From: Multifurca ochricompacta
Taxonomy: Eukaryota; Basidiomycota; Agaricomycetes; Russulales; Russulaceae
NCBI GenBank assembly: GCA_022496185.1
Contig: WTXG01000150.1
Coordinates: 1-64,000 of the forward strand
DNA: 64,000 bases
Reading direction: 5' to 3'
The first letter of the stretch is position 1, and the number at the start of each line of letters is the position of its first letter. The notes beneath the pieces were generated by a model. The model was given only the letters and a program-made list of their open reading frames with translations. It ran no database searches and was not told where the DNA came from. Shown one piece after another: positions 51,717 to 61,440 of this stretch. The translations under genes and the position numbers were made by a program.

Positions 51717-52903
51717 TGTCTTTCATTGCTGCCAACGCTGCCGTCGACGCCTTCACCGCCACTGCCATAGTTGTCGAGAATTTCCCCTCCGCCCATCCCT
51801 CCACACACCCCTCTTCACCCATTGATTACGAGGCCGCCAAAGCTCGAGTTAAGAATCAATCCCCCAACCCCAACGACGACTTTGACCATAGTGAAGAGCC
51901 ACACCCAAATGACCTACTGGGCATGGAATTAGATGACAAGGTACCAGAATTCCCATTCATCGCTAACAATCCCAATTCCTCGATGTACTTCCCTCTCGAG
52001 ATCACTATGGCTGATGGAACGACGGCTATCGCCAAATACATTTTCTATATGAATGGAGGAATGGATGTCACTGGCTGCATGAAGAAGGGTGGCCCAGTCT
52101 ATGGGGCCCCAGTCTACTTGGAAGAAGGTACACAGGACGTCTGCACCATATGATGACTGACAAGCAGCTGGGGCATCTGGCTGCTGAAGACTCTCGTGCC
52201 TTTGTGATCGACGAGGTGCTGAACGACATGCGCCTCCCGCGTCTCAAGGCCGAAGTAATGAGACTGCGGAAGACCTTAACGTTACGCACGATGCTCAACA
52301 AGCAGTACAAGGAGCATGCGAAGATGATGACCCGACTAACCAGCAGGATGTTCCAGGTCGAACAAGAGATAGTGGAGATTTGGAAGAGGCTGGAGATTGG
52401 GGATGCCTACCAAACCATCGCTGAAGGTATGCCGACATGTATGCCCGACCCCTCCCTCCACGATCGCTAGGGGCCGCCCCGCAATTACTGCCAAATCGGT
52501 TCGAGATGCCGCGGATGCACGAGAACCCCTGAGGTGAGACATGCTGGCAATGTGATAGCAAGTATCACATTAGCTGGAACTGCCCGCTCAACCGCAAGTG
52601 GTGTTGACACTGCTGAAGCAATCTACATTGGAGCCGCTTCTGCATCTTCCGCCGTATGGGTGTTGCCCCAATGATCGTCAACCCATCGGGATGGTGCGGC
52701 AAATGTCTGCGTCATAATGCAGGACATCGCGAGCTTGATTGCCCGGTCTATGACATGTGCCCCCAATGTGGACGACGAGGTCCATATGGCTTCTTGCGCA
52801 CGCATCAATGCGCAGTCGATGAAACCTACACTGCCGGAGATTGGGATCTGGCGGATGATTATGTGGACTTGGTACAGGATGATGACGGTGCGCGTTTCTA
52901 GCT
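51717..52903 (+). pseudogene. Gypsy-4 third ORF (env position), zinc-knuckle protein
   Basis: MSFIAANAAVDAFTATAI, SPIDYEA, HPNDLLGMELDDKVPEFPFI, NNPNSSMYFPLEITMADG, MDVTGCMKKGGPVYGAPVYL. After a frameshift near 52130 comes a coiled coil (LGHLAAEDSRAFVIDEVLND, KAEVMRLRKTL..., to about 52400). Then CWQCDSKYHISWNC, CxHCxSNLHWSRFC (first knuckle intact, second with TGA), CGKCLRHNAGHRELDC and CPQCGRRGPYGFLRTHQC, ending ADDYVDLVQDDDGARF. It is about 390 codons when frames are joined. Not an envelope: no signal peptide or membrane helix. Nucleic-acid binding is inferred. Confidence 0.78.
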
Positions 52904-52915
52904 GGGTCAGCTTGA

Positions 52916-52932
52916 ACCAGAAAGGAGGGTGA
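52916..52932 (+). promoter_or_regulatory. Gypsy-4 polypurine tract
   Basis: CCAGAAAGGAGGGTGA directly precedes the 3' LTR, the plus-strand primer site. Confidence 0.8.
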
Positions 52933-53522
52933 TGTTACGACCAGGGCCTAGTACCCCACTTTTCTTCACTCTCCCTGCTGCGGACCCTTCCCTTCCACCC
53001 ACCCTCCATTTTCTGATCATGTCCCCATCCTGGAATCCTTCACATGCTCTGCTTCCCTCCCCGTGACTGCTGTTTGTACATGATGATGTGTTGTTTATAC
53101 TTTGCTTATGCCTTCCCTTATCACTTATCTCTTTATCTATAAGACCGGACACTTACTTAATACCCTATCAGAAGCCAGGCTTTACGCCCTCTGCTTTCGT
53201 ATATTTGGGCCCACTTGACTCCGTATCCCTTATCAATAGGCGCTCACCTCATTATGTATATAAGCCCGCTGTAAACTACACTGTAGCTTCAGACTCAACT
53301 TATTGAATACATCGGTGTTTGTCTTCAGGACTTCCCTTGAAACCTTTGACTCGATCGTCTCAGTGCTTTTGGCACATTCCGCTCAGCATCGTCACTAGGG
53401 AACAGCCCCTTTGACTTTGACTCTACCATTCGAACTCCAAGAGGTCCTATTGATCTCTTATCTGAATACGTGTACGAAGCTGTCACACAAGTTGTGCAGG
53501 ACGTCTCACACCGGACATAACA
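52933..53522 (+). repeat. Gypsy-4 3' LTR
   Basis: 590 bp, ends GGACATAACA, where the 5' LTR has GGACGTAACA. Followed by TSD CAATG and the resumption of Copia-2 pol. Confidence 0.95.
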
Positions 53523-54506
53523 CAATGCCAGTGAATGGCTTGAGGCATGTAAATATGAAATTGATGCCTTAGATAAACTAAATGTGTGGCGCCTTGAAGA
53601 TCTTCCAAAAGGAAGAAAGGCAGTCAAGTCTAAATGGGTCTTTAAGCTGAAACCAGATGGACGGTTTCGTGCTAGGCTTGTGGCAAAAGGATTCACTCAA
53701 GTAGAAGGAGTGGACTTTGATGAAACCTTCTCTCCAGTTGCCAGATTTGAATCTCTAAGATTATTACTAGTGCTAGCTACGCTAGAGGATTGGGAAATCC
53801 ACCAAATGGATGTCAAATTGGCATTCCTACATGGCGATCTGGAAGAAGAAATTTATATGGAGCAACCAGTTGGTTTTGTCATTGCTGGTCAAGAGTCCAA
53901 AGTTTGTAGGCTGCAAAAAGCACTATATGGCCTCAAACAAGCCTCCCAAGCATGGAATCTACAATTCCATACAGTTCTGAATGAACTGGGCTTTACTCAG
54001 ACATACTCTGATGCAGGAGTATATGTGTTTCATTATAAGAAGGAGGATGATTCACTTTATGTCATTCTATATGTAGATGACATCACTATACTTGGTTCTT
54101 CAAATGATAAGATAACATGGCTGAAGTCAGCTCTATCTAGCTGATATGAGATGACTGACTTGGGAGAAATCCAGTCCTATCTTGGAGTTAATATCACCAG
54201 AGATCGTCCTAATAAGACACTGGAGATTGACCAAGCAGCCTACGTTTTATCTATCATTGAGAAGTTTGGGATGAGGGATTCCAACCGAGTATATACTCCT
54301 CTTCCCTCTGGCACTGATGTACATCTGGTCAAGTTTGATGGCCAGGCATCTACTTCTGAAATAAAGAAGTACCAACAATTGATGGGGTCTCTGCTTTGGG
54401 TGCAGATTGGAAGCAGACCCAATATCAGTTTTGCTGTGGTGCGCCTTAGCCAATATTCTTCCAATCCCTCTCAAGATCATATGGACTTGCAAAATATGTC
54501 TTAAAG
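53523..54506 (+). pseudogene. pol: Copia-2 pol, reverse transcriptase part
   Basis: NASEWLEACKYEIDALDKL, VWRLEDLPKGRKAVKSKWVF, RARLVAKGFTQVEGVDFDET, QMDVKLAFLHGDLEEEI, LYGLKQASQAWNL, catalytic YVDDITILG near 54070-54096. TGA at 54142-54144 stands for CGA in SSRYEM of Copia-1. The frame ends at the Gypsy-C LTR (54507), before RNase H. Confidence 0.9.
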
Positions 54507-54655
54507 TGTGACGATTCTGATTCATGTTTGATGCCTGTTCCAATCTCTGCCTTCAAGTCATGTGACAGGAGCTGTGACGATTTGGATGTGACGGTCTGTG
54601 ACGTGTTTGTGACAAATTTCCGTTGGTAACACTTATGATCTGATCCCTTGACTTA
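54507..54655 (+). repeat. Gypsy-C 5' LTR, partial
   Basis: TGTGACG recurs four times within the first 110 bases. Similarity to 60796-60857 is near perfect for 62 bases. The rest of the LTR cannot be separated from the nested DNA element and leader. Confidence 0.65.
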
Positions 54656-54887
54656 GGGCATAGCACGAGTCCGGGTAACTCACGAGTTTTTTGAGTAGAG
54701 CCATGGGAAAACTCGCAGGTATTGATACTCGCGGATCCGGGTGATCTGTGGGAAAATACTCATGCAGATCCGGGTATTGATTTTGGCACCCGGGTACCCG
54801 CACAGGTACTCGCGGAATACTCATGGGAATATTATTATATAAAATTATTTTTTTACTAGGCTCGTCAACCTAGAACAGAAATGGCTG

Positions 54888-54966
54888 AAACATGGATTGA
54901 ACCTAAGACCTCCGGGAACAAGCTCGGTCCGGTGCTCTAACCACTAAGCCACCCAGCCTCACTGGC
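54888..54966 (-). other. tRNA-like (SINE head) sequence, second copy
   Basis: Minus strand: GGTGGCTTAGTGG (A box) and GGTTCAATCC (B box). Upstream in its own orientation it has the same spacer of about 50 nt (AGGGTTATGCAGAATTG on the plus strand) and then the same repeat array as the copy at 22893-22971. Confidence 0.65.
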
Positions 54967-55004
54967 AAAGACACACAATATATTATATATAGGGTTATGC
55001 AGAA

Positions 55005-55460
55005 TTGATTTTATCACTTGTATCTATTTAATTGTGAACGCATTTTGATCTTATCACTTGTATTATCTTAGATGTATATCTTTAGTATCTAATTAAATGT
55101 GAATGCATTTTTGATCTTATCACTTAGATGTACATCCCAAGTATCTAATTAATTGTGAACGCATTTTTGATCTTATCACTTGTATTAGATGTATATCCTA
55201 AGTATCTAATTAACTGTGAACGCGTTTTTGATCTTATCACTTAGTATCTAATTAATTGTGAACACATTTTTGATCTTATCACTTAGATGTACATCCTAAG
55301 TATCTAATTAATTGTGAACACATTTTTGATCTTATCACTTGTATTAGATGTATATCCCAAGTATCTAATTAACTGTGAACACATTTTTGATCTTATCACT
55401 TAGATGTATATCCTAAGTATCTAATTAATTGTGAACGCGTTTTTGATCTTATCAATTAGG
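55005..55460 (+). repeat. Tandem array of about 55-65 bp repeats
   Basis: About eight head-to-tail units of the repeat also found at 22197-22855; the unit contains CTAATTAATTGTGAACGCAT and TTTGATCTTATCACTTAGATG. Units vary in length through loss of the ATGTATATCCTAAGT part. Confidence 0.9.
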
Positions 55461-55913
55461 CGTGATCCCAGCATCTCTGTACCGACATGTGCCAATGTGT
55501 GCATTCTTAAGCCTACCTTCCTAGATAGGAAGGCAATGCACGGTCCAATCAGCGTGCCCCACACTTCGCGTTTTTTCGCGTTTTTTCATGTTTTTTCGCA
55601 TTTCTATAGATATTGTAACTGATTCTTGTTTTATTTTGGATTGGATGCATGATCTGACTTGAAACTTCGTGGGATTGTAGTAATATATATATTCTTTCTG
55701 TGTATGCAAGATGAAGATCTCTGGCTGCCTCAAACCTTACAAGTAAACCTACAAGTATACCCATGAGTACTCGGATCTGTGCGAGTATAGGACTCGCAGC
55801 TCCGGGTGATCCGTGGGAACATACTCATGCGGATCCGAGTATGGGATTATCTAATCTAAATACCCACAAGTTCGGATCTGGGTAACTCACGAGTGCACTT
55901 GTGCTAGGCCCTA

Positions 55914-56700
55914 AACCACAGCACCCAAGGATGATGCAACCAGAGGATGGATTGAAGGGATACCACCCCCATTCTTTGACAGAAACCAAGTGGAGGCAGA
56001 GCATTGGTGGACTCAAGTAGAGCTCCACATCTTCCTGAATAACCAAGCAACAATCATAAGAAATGAGATATCCAGAGTTTCCCATGTGTTGGGCCTAATG
56101 AGAGGACCAAAGATTAACCAATGGGTGATGGAGCAGACGAGGTGGCTAGCCAACATCACCCATGCCAGAATTCAAGAGCTGCACCCATGGGAGAAATTCT
56201 GTCAAACGTTTCAGGTGGCATTCGCCGATATAGCTGCAGGACAAAAGGCACTCCAGGGGCTAGAGAAACTCTGGATGACAAATGGATATGTCGATGATTA
56301 CATCGCTGAATTCCGAGATCTCACAACTTGGGCCGGGCTGTACCTAGATGATCCAGCAACCTGACAGAATTTTCTAAAGGGGTTACCTCAGAAACTAGTA
56401 CAAACCATGATCACTCAGGATAGTCCTCAGACATTCGACGAAACAGCAGACTTGGCTGACAATACCATGCGAACTGGGTCTACATACAGAGCCTCTTCGA
56501 GAACAAAACACCAATCAGTAACCGAAGCACTAGTCAAGGAGTACAGTCCACCCTCCCTCAACGACATGACCCGAATGCCATTGACGTCGATGCAATCAAA
56601 AAGGCAGTCACTACCGAAGACAAAGAACAATATAGAAGGGAGGGCCGCTGTTTTGAGTGCGGCCGACAAGGTCATCTTGTTCATGATTGCCCAACCAAGA
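55914..56700 (+). pseudogene. gag: Gypsy-C gag
   Basis: WIEGIPPPFFDRNQVEAEHW, WTQVELHIFLNNQATIIRN, LMRGPKINQWVMEQTRWLAN, FQVAFADIAAGQKALQGLEK and YVDDYIAEFRDLTTWAG, the retrotransposon gag domain. TGA at 56362 then FLKGLPQKLVQTMI continues it. A zinc knuckle CFECGRQGHLVHDC is encoded at about 56651-56692 in another frame. The 22007-22196 fragment belongs to this family. Confidence 0.85.
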
Positions 56701-56869
56701 AGCCTTGACCCAGCACAAGCACCTCGGCCCGGACTGCTGCCATCACGGAAATTGCTCCGATGACTGCAATGGTACCCACTGGATCAAATGTCTCAAAGCC
56801 ACCCATGGACGTCGCAGCACTTGCAGCATCCCTGAGATCGATGACCGACGACCAATGCTTGGAGTTACA

Positions 56870-57520
56870 GAAACAGTTCAAAGAGACGAGGACTTTTTAT
56901 ATCGCTTGAATGGCGCGGCCTTCATTCGAGTGATAGTTTCTCATCATGTATACATTTCACCAATTCAAGCAATGAAAATAATTGTTCCCCTCCATGGTGT
57001 GAAAGAAATGGCCGACATAGAAGCACTTGTTGACAGCAGTGCAACAGAAAATTTCATCAGTTACAGAACAGTTATCAAATACTGACTCACGACCAAATGA
57101 CTTGCGATCCCAAGGAAATTACGAAATGCCGATGGAACCCCTAACGCCACCTGGAACATTGATAAATATGTGGATCTCAATATAACTACAGACAACAAAT
57201 CTCAATGACATCGATTCTACATTGTGTCGATCGGGACAGACCAAATGATCTTGGGCTATCCCTGGTTCACCGCTAGTAACCCGATTATAGACTGGAGTCA
57301 AGGACATCTTATGCAATCAATTCAACTCAGCGTACCAGAAGCACTTATTAGAAAACTGAATATTGCTCAGGAACTAGCAATCAAAGCAAAAGATAATCTA
57401 GAGTGCTCTTGGGATCAGATCGTGCCAAAAGAGTATCATCGACATCAGAAGGTGTTCAGCAACCAGGAAGCGCAGTGCTTTCCTGAGGCCCAACCTTGGG
57501 ATCATTGAATTGAGCTAAAA
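56870..57520 (+). pseudogene. pol: Gypsy-C protease
   Basis: IEALVDSSATENFISYRTV at about 57020-57075; the DSG triplet reads DSS. TGA codons follow at about 57083 and 57206, then FYIVSIGTDQMILGYPWFTA and the linker DQIVPKEYHRHQKVFSNQEA up to PWDH. Polyprotein processing enzyme, inactive here. Confidence 0.8.
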
Positions 57521-58840
57521 CCAGATGCACCTTTGACACTAGATTGTAGGATCTATCCGTTAGGACCAGGAGAACAGGACGCATTGAATAAATTCTTGGA
57601 GGAGCACCTACAGAAGGGGTACATTAAAGAGTCAAAATCGCCATACGCATCACCCTTCTTCTTCATCAAAAAGAAGGATGGAAAACTTAGGCCAGTCCAA
57701 GATTATCGCAAACTTAATGAATGGACGATCTGAAATACATACCCCTTACCACTAATTCCGGAACTCATAGATCGCGTCCACAGCAGCACTCTGTTCACAA
57801 AGATGGATATTCACTGGGGATATAACAATATCCGTATAGTCCCAGAGGACTGATGGAAGGCAGCCTTCAAGATGAATCGCGGACTATACAAACCCAATGT
57901 GATGTTCTTTGGTCTCACAAATTCTCCGGCAACATTCCAGACCATGATGAATGTGGAATTTAGAGAAGAACTTAATGAATGCAATGAAACTGGGAATGCT
58001 TGGTTTACTGTGTATATGGATGACATCTTAATTCATACTGATCACGATCTCCACAATCATCAATCCAAAGTACATTGCGTCTTAGATAAACTCAATAAAT
58101 TGGATCTCTACCTCAAACCGGAAAAATGTGCTTTTGAACAAACACGCATAGAATACCTCGGTCTTATCCTTGAGGCGAATCAGGTGCACATGGATCTGGT
58201 CAAAGTAGAAGGCGTTGCCACTTGGAAAACACCTACGACTGTGAAAGAGATCCGCTCATTCCTAGGGTTCTGCCAATTCTATCAACAGTTTATCCAGGGA
58301 TTTAGCAAAATTGCAGCCCCACTTAACGCGCTCACCAGTGCCAAGAACCCTTGGAAATGGACCAATATGGAACAGGAGGCATTCAATACTCTTAAGCGAC
58401 GAGTGACCTCACAACCAGTGCTAATACAACTGGATTTTGAAGAACCTTTCATTGTGGATGCTGACGCCTCAGGCTATGCCCTTGGAGTGACCCTGAGTCA
58501 AAAAGATCCTGAAGGATGACTACACCCCATCACCTACCTGTCAAAGACGCTAGATGCTACGCAGCGTAACTGGGACATTTACGATCACAAACTATTCACT
58601 ATCATCATCACATTTAGATCATGGCGTCAATACCTTCTCGGCACTAAACATAAAGTCCAAGTCCACACTGATCACAACAATCTTCAGTACTTCAAGGAGC
58701 CCCAAAAACTCAATTGCCGGCAAGCTAGATGGCTGCAAGAGCTTGCCGATTTCAACTTCACATTAGAGCATGTCCCAGGAAAGCTTCATACGGTTGCAGA
58801 TATGCTTTCACGCCAACCAGACGCTGATCACGGACTAGGA
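57521..58840 (+). pseudogene. pol: Gypsy-C reverse transcriptase and RNase H
   Basis: [71 protein letters not shown] and catalytic YMDDILIHTD near 58013-58040; KPEKCAFEQTRIEYLGLIL, IRSFLGFCQFYQQFIQGF. RNase H: VDADASGYALGVTLSQKDPE, WDIYDHKLFTIIITFRSWRQ, HTDHNNLQYFKEP, HTVADMLSRQ. TGA codons near 57731, 57851 and 58517. Open from 57872 to 58516, the best preserved part. Confidence 0.9.
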
Positions 58841-59620
58841 GATAATGATGAGATCACTGTCCTTCCTGCTGAGCTATTCCTTAAGACATCTAAGCCTGTG
58901 AAACTTCCCTTCCCAAGCACTCTCCTGGAGCAGCACAAAGTACTTCAGCGACATCATGATCATATTCTGGCAGGACACCCAGGTATAGATAAAACCACAT
59001 GAGGAGTACAATATGAATATGAAGGTGAAGGTTTAAAAGAATTTGTACGGGAATACGTCCGGGGGTGCACAAAGTGTCAAGAGAATAAACCCAAGCTCAC
59101 CAGGAAAGCACCGACCTTTCCCTTAGATGTACCGGCTACTGCCAGTCCATTCCAATATATTGCTATGGATCTGATCACGGATCTCCCATTGGCTGGGAAA
59201 TATGATGCAGTACTCACTATCGTAGATCAAGGATGTTCTAAAGCTGCCAAATTTATACCCTGCTCCAAAGATATCACAGGCGAGGGAGTTGTGGCCCTTT
59301 ATTATTGTCACCTTTTTCCGTTCTTTGGAATCCCACAACACATCATCTCCGATTGAGATCCGCGGTTCACATTGCATTTCTCGTGTGCACTAGCGAAAGT
59401 TCTTCAGATCCAACAAAACTTGTCGACTGCATTCCACCCCCAGACAGATGGCTCGAGTGAACGTATGAACCTCTGGCTTGAACAATACTTGTGACTCTGG
59501 ATAAGCGATGATCAGTATCGTTGGCCCGAATACTTACCGCTAGCTGAATATGTTCACAATTCCTGGCCACATGATAAAACAAAGCTCTCCCCACACACAC
59601 TAATTCATGGTATACAGTTT
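58841..59620 (+). pseudogene. pol: Gypsy-C integrase
   Basis: HHDHILAGHPGIDKTT, stop, then YVRGCTKCQENKP (zinc domain); rve core MDLITDLPLAGKYDAVLTIV, IISD-stop-DPRF (TGA at 59354-59356 in place of CGA) and HPQTDGSSERMNLWLEQYL, then TGA again at the YL-R position. D,D,E residues are recognisable. Would join element cDNA to target DNA. Confidence 0.87.
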
Positions 59621-59638
59621 GACTGGAAGGCCGAGGCA

Positions 59639-60199
59639 GTGGAAACTGACGTTCTGCAGGTCAATGAGCACCTATGCGACCTAAGCAATGCACAATCTCG
59701 AGCGGAGGACGCATTTAGAAAAACCACAGATCAATCGGACTGGCCATGTCTCGAGATCGGTTCTCAGGTCTGGCTTGAAGGGAAAAATCTCAAGACGCAT
59801 TTCCCCTCCTCAAAATTGGCCCCTCGACGATATGGCCCTTTTACTATCCTGGCTTGTATCTCCCCTGTTGCCTATCGCTTAGCCTTGCCACACCATATGA
59901 AAATCCATAATGTGTTCCATATCAATCTCTTATCCCCTTATCAAGAGACAGATGCTCACAGCCTGAATTACACGCGACCACCCCCCGATCTTGTCAATCA
60001 AGAAGAAGAATATGAGATAGACGCGATCTTAAATCATCGCACTTATGGACGTGCACAGAAGCTTCAATACCTTGTTAGCTGGAAAGGTTATCCAGCCAGT
60101 GATAACTCTTGGGTTGACAAAGAGGATTGTCATGCACCGGACTTAATTGAATCTTATCTTAGTTCACTATCCAGGCGCCAGGGTCAGCGCCACTCTTAG
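59639..60199 (+). pseudogene. pol: Gypsy-C integrase C-terminus with chromodomain
   Basis: GSQVWLEGKNLKTHFPSSKL, PRRYGPFTILACISPVAYRL (GPF/Y module), IHNVFHINLLSPYQET, then the chromodomain EYEIDAILNHRTYG, LQYLVSWKGYPASDNSWVD. Ends in a basic tail SRRQGQRHS with TAG at 60197-60199. Open over 186 codons. Confidence 0.88.
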
Positions 60200-60795
60200 A
60201 AGGGGGGTAATTCTGATAATTCGGACAAATTTGACGATTAAAGACACAATTTCCTTACTTTCATTCACATCAATCACCCTGATCCAATGTCGACTTCTCG
60301 CCGATCCCCCGCCTTCAGTATACGTGTGGCGCAAACTCAATCCTTAACCGCTTCCGCTTCCAGAAAATGCTTCTTCGATGCAGATCAAAATTCATATCCC
60401 TAATAAGCTCAGCCCTAGATGACCTTCGCGATCCTGCAACCTGAACAGAGGTCAACATCGTGCTACCAGACAACTAACGCCTTACGACAGCAGGTGGACT
60501 GGATTACCCATGATATTCGCACTTCTGCGATCTGCGCATCATCTAGACATGATGTATACCATCCTACTATCCTTCCTCCTACTTACCATATGCCTATTCC
60601 CGAGACCACCCATGCACCCAGAACCAATGATCCACTATGCCCCTTATTCAGAATTAAGGGCAGTTCTCCAGGCAGGCAAGGTTGGCAATCCACAAAGCCC
60701 ACGTTGCCACTGCGACCTCCAGCTTCCTCCCTTGCATTAATGGCATTACCGGATGACTAAGCTTGGGGCCAAGCTAGACCATACAGAGGGAGTGA
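60200..60795 (+). other. Gypsy-C env-position region, no convincing gene
   Basis: About 600 nt between the chromodomain stop and the 3' LTR. Two overlapping frames are open for 76-113 codons (60419-60760 and 60510-60740). One has a hydrophobic run TILLSFLLLTICLF, and neither has the zinc motifs of the Gypsy-A third ORF. A purine-rich CAGAGGGAGTGA at 60784-60795 is the likely polypurine tract. Confidence 0.5.
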
Positions 60796-60859
60796 TGTGA
60801 CGATTCTGATTCGCGTTTGATGCCTGTTCCAATCTCTGCCTTCAAGTCATGTGACAGGA
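60796..60859 (+). repeat. Gypsy-C 3' LTR, truncated
   Basis: First 64 bases only, matching 54507-54568. Cut by the Gypsy-A LTR at 60860. Confidence 0.8.
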
Positions 60860-61439
60860 TGTTACGTCCGGTGTGGGACGTTCCGCACGACTTGTGCGAC
60901 AGCGTTGGTCAAGGGTTTCAGATAAGAGGTCAATAGGACCTCTTGGAGTTCAGGGGATGAGTCAAAGTCGAAGGGGCTGTTCCCTAAGACGATGTTGAGC
61001 GGAGAGTGCCGAAAGCACTGAGACAGACGAGTCAGAGATTGCAAAGGGAAGTCCGAAAGACGAACACCGATGTATTCAATAAGTCGAGTCTAAAGTCTAC
61101 AGCATAGCTAAGACGGACTTATATACGTAAATGGATGGGCGTCTATAGATAAGGATATCGGAGTCATGTGGGCCCAAAGATGCGAAAGCGGACGGCGTAA
61201 AGCCTGGCTTCTGATAGGGGATTAAGTAAATGTCCGGTCATAAAGATAAGAAGATAAGAAAGGACAATCATAGACAAACAGTAGATATACAAGTCCAAAC
61301 AACAGTCACGGGGATGGAAGCAACGCATGTGAGGGGTCCCAGGAGGGAGACGTAATGAGGAAATGAAGGGTCGGTGGACGAGTGGGGTCCCGGTTGGGGA
61401 GAGTGAAGAAAATAGGGCTACTGGGCCCTGTTCGTAACA
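60860..61439 (-). repeat. Gypsy-A solo LTR without TSD
   Basis: 580 bp, minus strand, related to the Gypsy-2 LTRs. Left flank CAGGA (Gypsy-C LTR) and right flank CCCTG (Gypsy-B2 pol) differ, and both neighbours are truncated exactly at its ends, so it is probably a recombination product between two LTR insertions. Confidence 0.9.
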
Positions 61440-61440
61440 C

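Larger units (their letters stand above)
46050..53522 (+). mobile_element. Gypsy-4, complete Ty3/Gypsy element (Gypsy-A group, 7.47 kb)
   Basis: LTRs 46050-46640 and 52933-53522, TSD CAATG at 46045-46049 and 53523-53527. Full order: gag, protease, RT, RNase H, integrase, chromodomain, third ORF, polypurine tract. It is the best reference copy of the group in this window. Nearly all its damage is TGA or CpG decay plus a few single-base indels. Confidence 0.96.
41319..54506 (+). mobile_element. Copia-2, Ty1/Copia element, truncated and nested
   Basis: Only 17 bases of 5' LTR remain (41319-41335). Then primer site, leader, gag-pol to 44361, palindromic Tc1 element 3, a 66-bp pol fragment (45984-46049), Gypsy-4, and RT (53523-54506), where Gypsy-C begins. 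RNase H and the 3' LTR are gone. Same family as Copia-1 but older: more stops, and about 700 bp of pol is missing at the Tc1 site. Confidence 0.9.
54656..55911. mobile_element. Non-autonomous DNA element with GGATCCGGGT-rich ends
   Basis: Ends GGGCATAGCACGAG and, inverted, GGGCCTAGCACAAG, with TA on both sides (54654-54655 and 55912-55913). Subterminal regions on both sides repeat CGGATCCGGGT, ACTCGCGGAT and CTCATGCGGATC motifs in both orientations. The interior holds a tRNA-like sequence and the 55-65 bp repeat array. No transposase. Confidence 0.6.
54507..60859 (+). mobile_element. Gypsy-C, Ty3/Gypsy element with incomplete LTRs
   Basis: LTR starts TGTGACGATTCTGATTC at 54507 and again at 60796, about 60 bases shared before the 3' copy is cut by a Gypsy-A LTR at 60860. 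Internal order: gag, zinc knuckle, protease, RT, RNase H, integrase, chromodomain. A DNA element (54656-55911) sits in the 5' LTR or leader. The left flank is Copia-2 pol; the right flank is lost, so no TSD can be read. Confidence 0.8.

Noticed and set aside
55005..55460. Regular 55-65 bp repeats as a CRISPR array
   Set aside because: The whole unit is repeated, without variable spacers, and unit length varies by internal loss.
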